Both the position numbers and the translations under genes were made by a program. A stretch of DNA of 64,000 nucleotides from Spongiibacter sp. IMCC21906. Its GTDB lineage: Bacteria > Pseudomonadota > Gammaproteobacteria > Pseudomonadales > Spongiibacteraceae. The stretch covers positions 2,247,001 through 2,311,000 of the forward strand of contig NZ_CP011477.1 in NCBI RefSeq assembly GCF_001010805.1, written 5' to 3'. Shown here in pieces: positions 7,754 to 16,916 of the stretch. The stretch's first letter is position 1. The number at the start of each line of letters is the position of its first letter. The notes under the pieces are model-generated. The model made no database searches and had not been told where the DNA came from. It saw only the letters and a program-made list of their open reading frames with translations.

Positions 7754-8752
7754 TTAAGCGATCTTTACCCGATACCGTCCCACGACAGACGATTTTAAAA
7801 AATTACCCAGTATTGGCGCTGCATCCGACAGTGAAATATCGGTGGTAATGCGACTTATCACCTCTTCTGACAAGGCCCATTCGTGACTAAATCGCTGCCA
7901 AATCTTCAGTTTTTCTTCACGGTCAATATCAACAGAATCAACCCCTAACAGGTTGATGCCCCGCAATATAAATGGAAAAACACTGGATTCAAACCGGTTA
8001 CCACCCGCCATGCCACAGCAAGCTACCACGCCGCCGGGATGAATAACTTTTAATATGTTCCCCAACAGCTCACCACCCACCGAGTCCACAGCGGCATCAT
8101 ATAGAGACTTACTAATAGGCTTGGTATCTAATACACGTTTTTCTGCCGTGGCCATGGCCGTTGTGGCACCAATAGACTCCAACCACTCAAACCGGGATTT
8201 TTTACCCGTAACGGCAGTAACATTTGCGCCCATTTTGTTTAATAACGCGACCGCAATACTCCCCACGCCCCCGGTACTGCCACTCACCAAAACCGATTTC
8301 CCAGCCAGCGACCCCATCATTTTTTCAAGCTTTGCCACGCACAGACCGGCAGTTAAGCCTGCAGTACCTAAAAACATGGCGGTCTGAGCAGCTAAATTGT
8401 CAGGACGTGCTAGTAACCAGTCGCCGGGGCAAACCAGTTGTTCAGCCAGGCCACCATCACTATTCATACCTAAGTCATATCCGGTCACAAGTACTTGGTC
8501 GCCTGCTTGCCACTGGGGGTCATTCGACTCCAAGACCTCACCACAGGCATCTATACCAAGCGTATGCGGGTATTCTTTCGTAATGCCCTTGCTCCCCGTT
8601 GCCGACATGGCGTCTTTGTAATTTAGCGAGGAGTACGTCACGGCTATTCGTACTTGGCCAGCCAACAGAGGGCTGGGCTCAAGGTCTACTAGCTCTGTGA
8701 GAAAGCGCCCATCGCAAGCACGAGTTTGCAGGGCTTTATAGCGGTTACTCAT
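7754..8752 (-). CDS. acuI: YhdH/AcuI-type NADPH quinone/acryloyl-CoA reductase
   Basis: A 332-residue medium-chain dehydrogenase/reductase of the YhdH/YhfP subfamily. It has an N-terminal GroES-like domain (NYKDAMSATG, TLGIDACGEV) and a Rossmann domain with GSTGGVGSIAVALL. There are no zinc ligands, as in quinone-reductase-type members. AcuI enzymes reduce acryloyl-CoA with NADPH, a step in DMSP and 3-hydroxypropionate metabolism. The start MSNRY at 8752 overlaps the sohB stop as ATGA and is preferred over the ATG six bases upstream. The exact substrate cannot be read from sequence. Confidence 0.85.
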   Translation of the reverse strand: MSNRYKALQTRACDGRFLTELVDLEPSPLLAGQVRIAVTYSSLNYKDAMSATGSKGITKEYPHTLGIDACGEVLESNDPQWQAGDQVLVTGYDLGMNSDGGLAEQLVCPGDWLLARPDNLAAQTAMFLGTAGLTAGLCVAKLEKMMGSLAGKSVLVSGSTGGVGSIAVALLNKMGANVTAVTGKKSRFEWLESIGATTAMATAEKRVLDTKPISKSLYDAAVDSVGGELLGNILKVIHPGGVVACCGMAGGNRFESSVFPFILRGINLLGVDSVDIDREEKLKIWQRFSHEWALSEEVISRITTDISLSDAAPILGNFLKSSVVGRYRVKIA

Positions 8753-9786
8753 TGCCAAAACTTACCTTCTTGAAAACGAGACAACACCGACCAAACGCTT
8801 TTTTCTACTGCCGCCTCGGTGGCAACACCGACCCGTTCAGCTAAGGATTTTTTCTGCCGATAGCGGACACTGAAGATATCAGTATCGCCACGCTTACTTA
8901 ATAAGTAATCATCGCTAGTTTGAATGTCGTCGATAAGTGCTTTATCGATTGCACGACGACCGTACCACACCTCGCCCGTGGCAATATCTTCAATATCCAG
9001 CTGGGGACGATGTTCTTTTACAAATTCTTTAAATAAGTTGTGAGTGTCTTCTAACTCTTCTACAAACTTCTTGCGGCCCTCGTCGGTATTTTCTCCGATC
9101 ATCGTCAGGGTGCGCTTAAAGTCCCCCGCCGTATGCAGCTCTACATCTACATCGTGCTTTTTTAGCAAACGATGAAAATTAGGTAACTGGGCAACAACGC
9201 CAATAGAACCAATCACAGCAAATGGCGCAGCAAGCAAGCGGTTACCGATACAGGCCATCATATAGCCGCCACTGGCCGCGACCCGGTCAATGGCGATGGT
9301 TAGCGGTATCTGTTTATCGGTAATTCTTTGCAGTTGCGAGGCAGCCAAACCATAGCTATGCACCATGCCACCAGGGCTTTCTAATCTGAGCAATACTTCG
9401 TCACCCGGTTTGGCGATGGTTAATATTGCGGAAATCTCATGACGCAGTAGCTCTACTTCAGAGGCTTTGATATCGCCATCAAAATCAAGTACATAAAGAC
9501 GCTTGCGGGGCTCTTTTTTCTCGCCCTTGCCTTTCTTCTCTAGCTTCAGGGCTTTCTTTTTGTCTTTGTGCATTTTTTTGTAAGAGGCTTCATCTTGAGT
9601 GTGAAACTTTAACAAGTCCTCCCAATCTTCAAAACGCTCGTGAAGTGGCTCAACTTCAATATGCCCTTCTCCCTGTTTCTTATTTCGTTGGCTAATGCTG
9701 GCAATAACCGTCACCAATAAAACAAATGAAACGAGTACGGTGGCGCTTTTAGCCAGAAATAGGCCGTATTCTGATAAAAATTCCAA
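8749..9786 (-). CDS. sohB: SohB, S49-family inner-membrane peptidase
   Basis: A 345-residue protein of the usual SohB length. An N-terminal transmembrane helix (about 13-32) is followed by a Lys-rich linker and an S49 domain. The Ser/Lys dyad is Ser172 (VAASGGYMMA) and Lys224 (AGDFKRT). It should face the periplasm. SohB is related to SppA signal-peptide peptidase and is known in E. coli as a multicopy suppressor of loss of DegP. It is followed by acuI with a four-base overlap, so the two are co-transcribed. Confidence 0.9.
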   Translation of the reverse strand: MEFLSEYGLFLAKSATVLVSFVLLVTVIASISQRNKKQGEGHIEVEPLHERFEDWEDLLKFHTQDEASYKKMHKDKKKALKLEKKGKGEKKEPRKRLYVLDFDGDIKASEVELLRHEISAILTIAKPGDEVLLRLESPGGMVHSYGLAASQLQRITDKQIPLTIAIDRVAASGGYMMACIGNRLLAAPFAVIGSIGVVAQLPNFHRLLKKHDVDVELHTAGDFKRTLTMIGENTDEGRKKFVEELEDTHNLFKEFVKEHRPQLDIEDIATGEVWYGRRAIDKALIDDIQTSDDYLLSKRGDTDIFSVRYRQKKSLAERVGVATEAAVEKSVWSVLSRFQEGKFWQ

Positions 9787-9844
9787 AAATAACTCCTAGG
9801 GGTAGTACTTTAAGAAAAGGTAATCTGAGTTTTGGCTTTAAAGA

Positions 9845-10489
9845 TCAAGGTGCCCACTGCCTTAATGCGGCTTCCGCAATCGGGTTTTCGGCACGCAAGC
9901 TTAATCCATTGTAGGTCATGTAAACAGCATATTGAGCGCCGTCCACCATTGGCGCAAATACGGCACTGCCATAATCAGCGTCAACCCAGCGCCACAAATA
10001 GTCAATCTCACGGACCCAGTACCATGCATCTACCGGGTCAGAAGAATTAACAAGATAGGCGGTATGAACTTGATTATTTTCTGCTGAGACGTCCTCGTAA
10101 CGCCCAGAAATACGCTCCAGCCGGAAGATATTTGAAAACCCGAGCCTAGCCAAGTCTTTCTTCCATTTTAAAACACGGCTATCAAGTTGCCATTGGTCTC
10201 CGGCGATCATAAAAGACTGCAATGCGTCTTCATCCCGTTGGTCTACACTCACCACAAAACGTTGTTTGTCGCGTTTACCTACAAAAACTTTAGCCACTAA
10301 TTCTTCGTCACCCAAGCGGCGATAACTGAGCAAATCTCTGCTCAAAAATGTTAAACCGGTGGTGGCAGACAGCGTCAAAACCAAAGCAATAACCCCCGCC
10401 ATTGGCCGCCTACGCACTAACATCAAACTTAATAGACAAAGCAGAAACCCGGCACCACAAGCCGCATATAAAAATTGCTCAAGACTCAT
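9845..10489 (-). CDS. Uncharacterised two-TM membrane protein
   Basis: A 214-residue protein with two hydrophobic segments (about residues 5-25 and 30-48). A basic turn, RRRP, lies between them, and a roughly 160-residue soluble domain follows, rich in aromatic and charged residues. No catalytic motif was seen. Similar proteins in related bacteria are often labelled, on weak grounds, as efflux-pump-like. It lies between fimL and sohB on the same strand, with short gaps (27 and 58 bases), and is probably co-transcribed. I do not assign a function. Confidence 0.65.
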   Translation of the reverse strand: MSLEQFLYAACGAGFLLCLLSLMLVRRRPMAGVIALVLTLSATTGLTFLSRDLLSYRRLGDEELVAKVFVGKRDKQRFVVSVDQRDEDALQSFMIAGDQWQLDSRVLKWKKDLARLGFSNIFRLERISGRYEDVSAENNQVHTAYLVNSSDPVDAWYWVREIDYLWRWVDADYGSAVFAPMVDGAQYAVYMTYNGLSLRAENPIAEAALRQWAP

Positions 10490-10516
10490 AAGTAGACTCC
10501 CCAGCTAACCGCAAGA

Positions 10517-12229
10517 TCATACTTTCATGACCTTTTCTCGCAACTCTGCCAGCGAGTCTTCTGCAAGGCGAAGTATTTGATCATCGGCTACATAATGGCG
10601 GCCTAACTCGTTCAGGTAATACTCGATGCTGATCATGGTGTCGGCCAGTGTTTCTAAGGTTTTATTATCTTCACTGATTTCAATATTACTGCGGTGAACA
10701 AATCGGTCCATAAACACCGCAGCCGCCCGCATAACTTCCGTTATTTTGGGCATGTTCATTAGCTTAAACGCCCCTCTGACTGAGTGCAGTAAATCTGGCA
10801 ACGTGCCAATATGAGTTGCATCATAGCCGGAGTCTGCGTAGGCAGAAATCGATCGTTTGACCAAGCTGATGATGTCTTTAGACTCTTGAATAACAATATC
10901 TCGTGCTATCGCCAGTTGATTATCAGTGTTAATTCGATCTATTTTTACGCTGTCAAGATCGGCCAGGTCGCTGTAGTTAAGCTGGCGGCGATCAATTTGC
11001 GCCAGGCTGCTCTCAATAAAAAGCAGGGACTCGGCTAATAACGCCAAATCGGCCTGTTTATTATCTAGCGGTTGGCCAATTAAGCGGGCAAGGCTGCCAT
11101 TGTGCTCGACCAGCATGGTCGCCAAACTTGGCAGATTAAGCAGTTTCAAGACATCGCTACTTTGCTTCAGAAGCTGCATCAGGGGTTCAATTTCGTCTGT
11201 GTCCGAACGGCCATGCTGGGCTAACAGCTCAAGAATATCTCGCGCATGGCGTAACTCACCCCGAAGTTCATTCAGCACTGACGAAACCGTATCGTAGCTT
11301 AGCCCCAGCATTTGTTGGCGCATCTGTTGAAGCTCGGCGTCAGAAAGCGCCTCTGGCTGGAGGCCCGCCGCAGCCATAACTCGATGACAAAGCCCTTCTT
11401 TAACGGAGGACAGCTGCAACAAGTAGCACAACTCCCGCTCTAACAGCTCGTTACCAACACGCCGGCCTTTTAACTTTCCGCGCATTTGACCTTCTAATGC
11501 ACCCAATACCCGTTTCCGCTGGGCGGAAAGCTCTAATCCCCCCTGGGCAAAGGCATCCATTAAGGCATTTGCCAGCAACCAAAACCGCTGCTCGGGGCCG
11601 GGCTCTATCACGGCACAGAGTCGGCGCAGCGCCCTGGACATTAATTCAACATGCGGCTGAAGCTTGTTGTCACGCAAGACCCCAAGCAAGCCAGTCTGAT
11701 AAATTTGTCGTTGTCGAGCAAAATGCTTGATCAATAACTCAGGGGCAAGCGCTTGGCTTTTTACCCTGAGCTTAGAATCTCGGCTAAACAAGCTGGACTC
11801 TTGGGTATTAAAATAGTTGTCTGGCAGCAAAAATTGACCGTGGGCACTGCGCAGCTCATTCGCATGGGGTAAGGCCATGATGGGTATATCGGCCTTGTTG
11901 CTTTGAACATATTCCAAGTATCGGGGCAGCACAAAAAATGCCGTAGACAGTGCGTTGAGTTGGGCCTCTGGCACCGCTTCTGTTTTGTCGAGTATGCTCC
12001 GACAAAGAAACCGCATTTCGTCAGCAATCAGTGCCGCGCCGGGCACCTCCAGTAGGCGAAGTGTGCCGCCTATCTGGCGCAGATCAGTTTCACATTGGTT
12101 TAGCAGCTCAAGGCTATGGCGCTCAGCAAGAAAAGTCTCAAAGACATTGGTTGCTTTTTGTAGAGTATTACTTAGCTCTTCATAAACTAATGCTATGGAA
12201 CTGGGATTGATCTCGATTCGAAGCGTCAC
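10517..12229 (-). CDS. fimL: FimL-like protein (ChpA N-terminal homologue)
   Basis: A 570-residue soluble protein resembling the Hpt-rich N-terminus of ChpA/PilL but lacking any CheA kinase, CheW or receiver domain. That is the architecture of Pseudomonas FimL (about 565 residues), which supports twitching motility by raising cAMP output. The first Hpt-like module (QIGGTLRLLEVPGAALIADEM, residues 52-72) has Arg51 where an Hpt histidine is expected. A later module has HSVRG at about residues 482-486, which does look like an Hpt phosphorylation site. The start codon is GTG, preceded by GAGG. A location near dnaQ-rnhA agrees with the Pseudomonas neighbourhood. Confidence 0.75.
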   Translation of the reverse strand: MTLRIEINPSSIALVYEELSNTLQKATNVFETFLAERHSLELLNQCETDLRQIGGTLRLLEVPGAALIADEMRFLCRSILDKTEAVPEAQLNALSTAFFVLPRYLEYVQSNKADIPIMALPHANELRSAHGQFLLPDNYFNTQESSLFSRDSKLRVKSQALAPELLIKHFARQRQIYQTGLLGVLRDNKLQPHVELMSRALRRLCAVIEPGPEQRFWLLANALMDAFAQGGLELSAQRKRVLGALEGQMRGKLKGRRVGNELLERELCYLLQLSSVKEGLCHRVMAAAGLQPEALSDAELQQMRQQMLGLSYDTVSSVLNELRGELRHARDILELLAQHGRSDTDEIEPLMQLLKQSSDVLKLLNLPSLATMLVEHNGSLARLIGQPLDNKQADLALLAESLLFIESSLAQIDRRQLNYSDLADLDSVKIDRINTDNQLAIARDIVIQESKDIISLVKRSISAYADSGYDATHIGTLPDLLHSVRGAFKLMNMPKITEVMRAAAVFMDRFVHRSNIEISEDNKTLETLADTMISIEYYLNELGRHYVADDQILRLAEDSLAELREKVMKV

Positions 12230-12354
12230 CCGCTAACCTCACCGCCGTTCATTTTCATGTGGCGCTTTTAAATATGCATTTAAACTGCCGTTATATAAGA
12301 CTATTTACCACCATTTTACTGTCTTTCACAGCGCCCTGATTTTGCCTCTCGTTA

Positions 12355-13074
12355 TTATGAGCGTGTTTCACCTCGCCAAAGACAGTTGCCACCACTGGCT
12401 TTATCCACCGTTTCCAGCAACTTTTCATGCTCGGCCATTTCCGTTGCGCTGGCCCGAACCACTTTTAAAAGCGGTCGATTTGTCTCTAAACGACGAATGC
12501 CATCACTTTTCTCATTACTGCCCTCTTCCGACTCCTCTGCTGAGAGTGCCAACTTGGTTTGCCCCCCAGTCATTGCGAGGTAAACGTCAGCTAAAATTTC
12601 CGAGTCAAGCAAAGCACCGTGAAGATCACGCTGGGAATTGTCCACCATATAGCGCTTGCAGAGCGCATCCAGGCTATTGCGTTGACCGGGATGTTTTTGC
12701 CGGGCCATAACCAAGGTATCAACCACTGAGCAAAGCCCGGTGACGCTTTCTGGCCGCTGTATATGTTTAAGCTCTGCGTCGATAAAGCCAACGTCAAAGG
12801 GCGCATTATGAATAACCAGCTCAGCGCCGCGGATAAAATCTAAAAACTCGTCAACAATGGCAGAAAAAACCGGCTTATCTGCCAACATCTCATTGGTAAT
12901 GCCGTGAACTTCAATCGCGCCCGCTTCGACCTCTCGGCCAGGATTAATATATTGATGATAATGACGGCCGGTGAGCCGTCGCCCAATCAGCTCCACACAA
13001 CCTATCTCGATAATTCGATGTCCCTGAGAGGGATCGAGGCCTGTGGTTTCAGTGTCCAGGACAATTTGACGCAT
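12355..13074 (-). CDS. dnaQ: DNA polymerase III epsilon subunit (3'-5' proofreading exonuclease)
   Basis: A 239-residue DEDDh exonuclease. Exo I is LDTETTG (Asp7, Glu9), Exo II is HNAPFDVGFID, and Exo III is the HGALLDSEILA region carrying the His and Asp. It proofreads for the alpha subunit. The C-terminal tail includes an acidic/Ser segment that should bind the polymerase. The ATG at 13074 overlaps the rnhA stop by one base (TGATG) and is preferred over an in-frame TTG three bases earlier. In enterobacteria dnaQ and rnhA are divergent; here they are tandem, as in Pseudomonas. Confidence 0.95.
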   Translation of the reverse strand: MRQIVLDTETTGLDPSQGHRIIEIGCVELIGRRLTGRHYHQYINPGREVEAGAIEVHGITNEMLADKPVFSAIVDEFLDFIRGAELVIHNAPFDVGFIDAELKHIQRPESVTGLCSVVDTLVMARQKHPGQRNSLDALCKRYMVDNSQRDLHGALLDSEILADVYLAMTGGQTKLALSAEESEEGSNEKSDGIRRLETNRPLLKVVRASATEMAEHEKLLETVDKASGGNCLWRGETRS

Positions 13075-13526
13075 CAAACGTGCTCCGCTTCATCTATGCC
13101 TTTATTCGCCAAAGCATCAGCCAATTCATTCTCGGGATGACCACTGTGGCCTTTTACCCATTGCCAATCAATTTGGTGACGCTGAGATTGCTCATCAAGC
13201 AGTCGCCATAAATCAGCATTTTTGACCGGCTGTTTAGCTGCGGTTTTCCAGTTACGTTTTTTCCAGTTTTCGATCCACTCAGTGATGCCTTTGCGAACGT
13301 ACTGGGAATCGGTGGTTAACACCACCTGACAGGATTGCTTTAACGCAGTGAGCGCCTGAATTGCGGCCATTAATTCCATGCGGTTATTGGTGGTTTGTTT
13401 TTCACCACCAAACAATTGCTTCTCTTTCCCATCCCAACGCAGCAAAGCGCCCCAACCTCCCGGCCCAGGGTTGCCACGGCAAGCCCCATCGGTAAATATT
13501 TCAACAACTTTGGGGGTCTGGGTCAT
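13074..13526 (-). CDS. rnhA: Ribonuclease HI
   Basis: A 150-residue enzyme that cuts the RNA strand of RNA-DNA hybrids. The catalytic carboxylates are Asp13 ([11 protein letters not shown]), Glu51 (NNRMELMAA), Asp73 (TDSQYV) and Asp137 (NELADALA), with the catalytic-loop His127 in KGHSGH. The basic handle region is present ([16 protein letters not shown]). Length is close to E. coli RNase HI (155). It is co-directional between the methyltransferase gene (7-base gap) and dnaQ (1-base overlap). Confidence 0.97.
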   Translation of the reverse strand: MTQTPKVVEIFTDGACRGNPGPGGWGALLRWDGKEKQLFGGEKQTTNNRMELMAAIQALTALKQSCQVVLTTDSQYVRKGITEWIENWKKRNWKTAAKQPVKNADLWRLLDEQSQRHQIDWQWVKGHSGHPENELADALANKGIDEAEHV

Positions 13527-13533
13527 TCTGGCC

Positions 13534-14298
13534 TCATGATTTGATATTGCGGGTGGCCCCAGCCATGGCGGGGTGCCGTAAAATTTGTGCCCGTTCTCGA
13601 AGTGAATCCACAGAGGGCGTTAATGGCGCCCGGTATTTTGTCGCGCTCAGCACAAAAACACCACCCATAAACGTCTTTGACGATAAGGCACTATGGTTCA
13701 TACAAAAATCAGGCTTGTTTACCGGAATACGGTGAAAAGCGTAAGAGACATCATTCACCTCAAAACCCAGCAGCGACAACCAGTCAGAAATGCGATGAAT
13801 ACTAAGCCGGTGATTTTGCCACATGGCGCTACGCTTAACTCTGCCCAGTAGCCCCCGCAGCGCTAACAACGAATAGGGATTGATACCACAGACAACCACC
13901 TTGCCGTGGGGAACAATCACCCGCTCTATTTCTCTGAGCACCCAATGGGGGTTTTCAACAAACTCTAAAAGATGGTGGAGCACAACAACGTCTTGGGACT
14001 CGTTAGCAATGGGGAGCTGCTGAAAATCGCAAATAGCATCCAACACTTGGCTGAATCCATATTGAGCTGGACTCCCAAGATGATATTGTCGACGAAAATC
14101 TTCCGTCTCCAGTGGGCAGCCCTCCGGAATCACCGACAGCTTCAACAAGTTGTAATGGGCCACACTTGTTTCATGCACTGCCTGACAAATCAATGGCTGC
14201 TCTTCGTTCAGAATTGTGCGGCCCATTGGGGACTTAAACCACTGCCTCAGCGCAGGAAGCAAGACATCTGGAGAGTGTTGAGTACGCCATCTAGCCAT
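13534..14298 (-). CDS. SAM-dependent methyltransferase-like protein
   Basis: A 254-residue protein with the class I methyltransferase layout of the YafS/type 11 group. The acidic region is [47 protein letters not shown], which resembles motifs around the post-I acidic loop and motif IV. The Gly-rich motif I is degenerate, so SAM binding may be weak or altered. It is first in the run methyltransferase-rnhA-dnaQ and divergent from gloB. The same neighbour order is known in Pseudomonas. The substrate is unknown. Confidence 0.75.
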   Translation of the reverse strand: MARWRTQHSPDVLLPALRQWFKSPMGRTILNEEQPLICQAVHETSVAHYNLLKLSVIPEGCPLETEDFRRQYHLGSPAQYGFSQVLDAICDFQQLPIANESQDVVVLHHLLEFVENPHWVLREIERVIVPHGKVVVCGINPYSLLALRGLLGRVKRSAMWQNHRLSIHRISDWLSLLGFEVNDVSYAFHRIPVNKPDFCMNHSALSSKTFMGGVFVLSATKYRAPLTPSVDSLRERAQILRHPAMAGATRNIKS

Positions 14299-14393
14299 TT
14301 ATTGCCCTCCCTTCACGAAACATGAACTAGCACACAAGTTACTGGCCCTGATATTGCAAGATACAACGACCTTCTTTAACCTTGACGGTTATG

Positions 14394-15176
14394 ATGAAAA
14401 ACCTGATCTCGATTACGGCGATACCAGCGTTCAATGATAACTATATCTGGTGCTTAAGCCGGGACAAGCAAGCAGTCTTAGTCGACCCCGGCGAAGCCAA
14501 ACCGGCGCTGGCAGCCCTTGAACGCCTGGGACTTAAGCTTACCGCAGTTTTGATTACCCATCACCACCCTGATCATGTGGGTGGATTGGCCGAGTTGCGT
14601 CAGCATTACCCCAGCATGGACGTGTTGGGGCCAAACAATGATATTGACGAAATTGAAACTCGGGTTGAAGAAGGCGCGACGGTCGAGGTGCTCAATAGTG
14701 TATTTTCGGTGATAGCGGTGCCCGGCCACACCCTTGATCACATAGCTTATTTTTGCCAAGACAACGTAGAGACCCCTAGCCTTTTTTGTGGCGACACACT
14801 TTTTGCTGGTGGCTGCGGTCGTTTGTTTGAGGGCAGCCCGGAACAAATGCTTGAATCGCTGTCCAAGCTCGCGGCGTTGCCAGCAGAGACACTAGTCTAT
14901 TGCGCCCACGAATATACGCTCAACAATTTACGTTTTGCCCTAGCCGTTGAACCGGGCAACACAGAACTACAGCAACGCTTCAAAACAACACAACAACTTA
15001 GAGATCAAAACGTGGCCACCGTGCCATCAAAATTAGATCTTGAGTATAAAACCAATCCGTTTCTTAGGGTGCAGAGTCCAGAGCTACAACGTAATGTTGC
15101 CCATTGGGCAAATCTAAAAAACTGGACTAACACTGAAATTTTTGCGAACTTGCGGTCATGGAAAGACAGCTTTTAA
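14394..15176 (+). CDS. gloB: Hydroxyacylglutathione hydrolase (glyoxalase II)
   Basis: A 260-residue metallo-beta-lactamase-fold enzyme that hydrolyses S-D-lactoylglutathione to lactate and glutathione, the second step of methylglyoxal detoxification. The binuclear metal motif THHHPDH is at residues 55-61. Further ligands are PGHTLDH, the Asp in FCGDTLFAGGCGR, and CAHEYT. The C-terminal glutathione-binding helix (KTNPFLRVQSPEL) is present. Of the clustered starts (TTG 14382, ATG 14391, ATG 14394), the last lies best behind the ACGG at 14385. Divergent from the methyltransferase gene. Confidence 0.95.
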   Translation: MKNLISITAIPAFNDNYIWCLSRDKQAVLVDPGEAKPALAALERLGLKLTAVLITHHHPDHVGGLAELRQHYPSMDVLGPNNDIDEIETRVEEGATVEVLNSVFSVIAVPGHTLDHIAYFCQDNVETPSLFCGDTLFAGGCGRLFEGSPEQMLESLSKLAALPAETLVYCAHEYTLNNLRFALAVEPGNTELQQRFKTTQQLRDQNVATVPSKLDLEYKTNPFLRVQSPELQRNVAHWANLKNWTNTEIFANLRSWKDSF

Positions 15177-15215
15177 GTCGCTACTAAGGATGGGATAGCG
15201 CTGATACGACAAATT

Positions 15216-16874
15216 ATGAAAAACAATAACAGTTTAATCACAGTGACAATTCTCATGCTGGCTGCGCTTGCAAGCGCCTGCGCGCCGGTGCAGCAAAATC
15301 GTCGCAGTGAAGCCGCACCATCCCATAAGATCAAAGCACACTGCAGTAACACAGGCAGTATTCGCAACGGAAGTTGCGAATTAGTAGGTATTTCTGAAGA
15401 AAGAGTGCTTCGTAATAAATCCGCCAAAAACTACCGATACGACGGTAAAGCCGTATCTAAATCGGCTGTTGTCAAAAAAGAAACGCCGCCCCCATCCGCT
15501 ACGGCGCCCCAAGAATACGACTCTCTTTGGTTAAGACTCGGGGATTTAATGGAGCTCGAAGCGCTAGCCAAGCGTGCCGAGGTAGAAGATAAAGAAGAGT
15601 GGTATGCCAAACATCCATACTACTTAGGCAAAGTCAGCAAGCGCAGCTCTCGCTACATCCACTACATTATGTACCGGTTGGAAAAGCGCGGCTTGCCCTT
15701 AGATCTTGCGCTGCTCCCTATTGTAGAAAGTGCCTATGATCCACTGGCTTACTCCCACGGCCGCGCAGCCGGTTTGTGGCAGTTTATTCCCAGCACCGCA
15801 AAACATGTTGGGATAAAGCAGGATTGGTGGTTCGATGGTCGACGCGATGTCATTGATGCCACAGAGGCGGCATTAGACTACCTTGAAGCGCTAAACAAAC
15901 GCTTTGATGGCGACTGGTTATTAACTCTTGCGGCCTATAATGCGGGTGGCGGCACCGTCAACAAAGCCATTCGTCGCAACAAAGGTTTAGGGCGAGACAC
16001 CGACTTCTGGTCTTTAAAATTACCTAAAGAAACAAGAGATTACGTGCCAAAGTTCTTGGCACTTATCAAGATATACAAGAATCCTGCAAGCTATAACGTC
16101 AACCTGCCTACCCTCGCTGACGCGCCACATTTTGCGGTTGTTAACACCGGTAGCCAAATCGACTTAGCGCAAGCCGCTAAATTAGCCGATATCAGTGTTG
16201 ATGAATTGTACCGATTAAACCCCGGCTTTAACCGGTGGATGACCTCTCCCGAGGGGCCTCACCGCCTGTTGATACCCAACAATAAAGCCGACATTTTTCG
16301 ACAGCGACTCGCACAACTCCCCCCCGAAGACAGAATCAACTGGCAACAATACGCCGTTAAACGCGGGGACAATCTGACCAAAATTGCCCGCGCCAATCAC
16401 GTTGATGTGGCAACCATCAAAGCCAATAACAAACTTAAATCCAATAATCTTCAAGTTGGCCAATTACTGCTGATTCCAGACTCCCTCAACGCCAGCGGCC
16501 CCTTAAGCGGCAATGACAGTACCGAACTCGTTAAACAGTTTTATACCGTCCGCCCCGGCGACACGCTCGGCCACATCGCTGAGCAACATAATGTATCCGT
16601 TAAAGAAATTACCAGCTGGAATAAATTGAAACGGAACGGTGTCATTCGTCCCGGTCAAAAACTTGCGGTCTGGGTCGAGAACGAAATCGATTCGCGAATG
16701 ATCCGCAAAGTGGGATACAAAGTTCGTAAGGGCGACTCTCTCGCCCGCATTGCCAGTCGTTTTAAAGTAGAAATCAGCGACATTGTCTCTTGGAATAAAA
16801 TCAATCCCAGCAAATATCTTCGCCCTGGCCAGTCACTGACCCTTTATGTAGACATCACTCGCGACGGACTTTGA
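15216..16874 (+). CDS. mltD: Membrane-bound lytic murein transglycosylase D
   Basis: A 552-residue lipoprotein. The signal peptide ends in LASAC (Cys22). The SLT domain (about 140-290) has catalytic Glu171 in LPIVESAYDP, and the signatures GLWQFIPSTAK and AAYNAGGGTVNKA. Three LysM repeats follow, each with a VKRGDNL/VRPGDTL/VRKGDSL start, at about residues 375-420, 440-490 and 500-550; they bind the glycan. It cleaves peptidoglycan glycan strands non-hydrolytically, leaving 1,6-anhydroMurNAc ends. It lies 39 bases after gloB, as in Pseudomonas. Confidence 0.95.
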   Translation: MKNNNSLITVTILMLAALASACAPVQQNRRSEAAPSHKIKAHCSNTGSIRNGSCELVGISEERVLRNKSAKNYRYDGKAVSKSAVVKKETPPPSATAPQEYDSLWLRLGDLMELEALAKRAEVEDKEEWYAKHPYYLGKVSKRSSRYIHYIMYRLEKRGLPLDLALLPIVESAYDPLAYSHGRAAGLWQFIPSTAKHVGIKQDWWFDGRRDVIDATEAALDYLEALNKRFDGDWLLTLAAYNAGGGTVNKAIRRNKGLGRDTDFWSLKLPKETRDYVPKFLALIKIYKNPASYNVNLPTLADAPHFAVVNTGSQIDLAQAAKLADISVDELYRLNPGFNRWMTSPEGPHRLLIPNNKADIFRQRLAQLPPEDRINWQQYAVKRGDNLTKIARANHVDVATIKANNKLKSNNLQVGQLLLIPDSLNASGPLSGNDSTELVKQFYTVRPGDTLGHIAEQHNVSVKEITSWNKLKRNGVIRPGQKLAVWVENEIDSRMIRKVGYKVRKGDSLARIASRFKVEISDIVSWNKINPSKYLRPGQSLTLYVDITRDGL

Positions 16875-16916
16875 GTTACTATGGCTGTTTTCTCATACAC
16901 TGACTAAGCGAGACCT

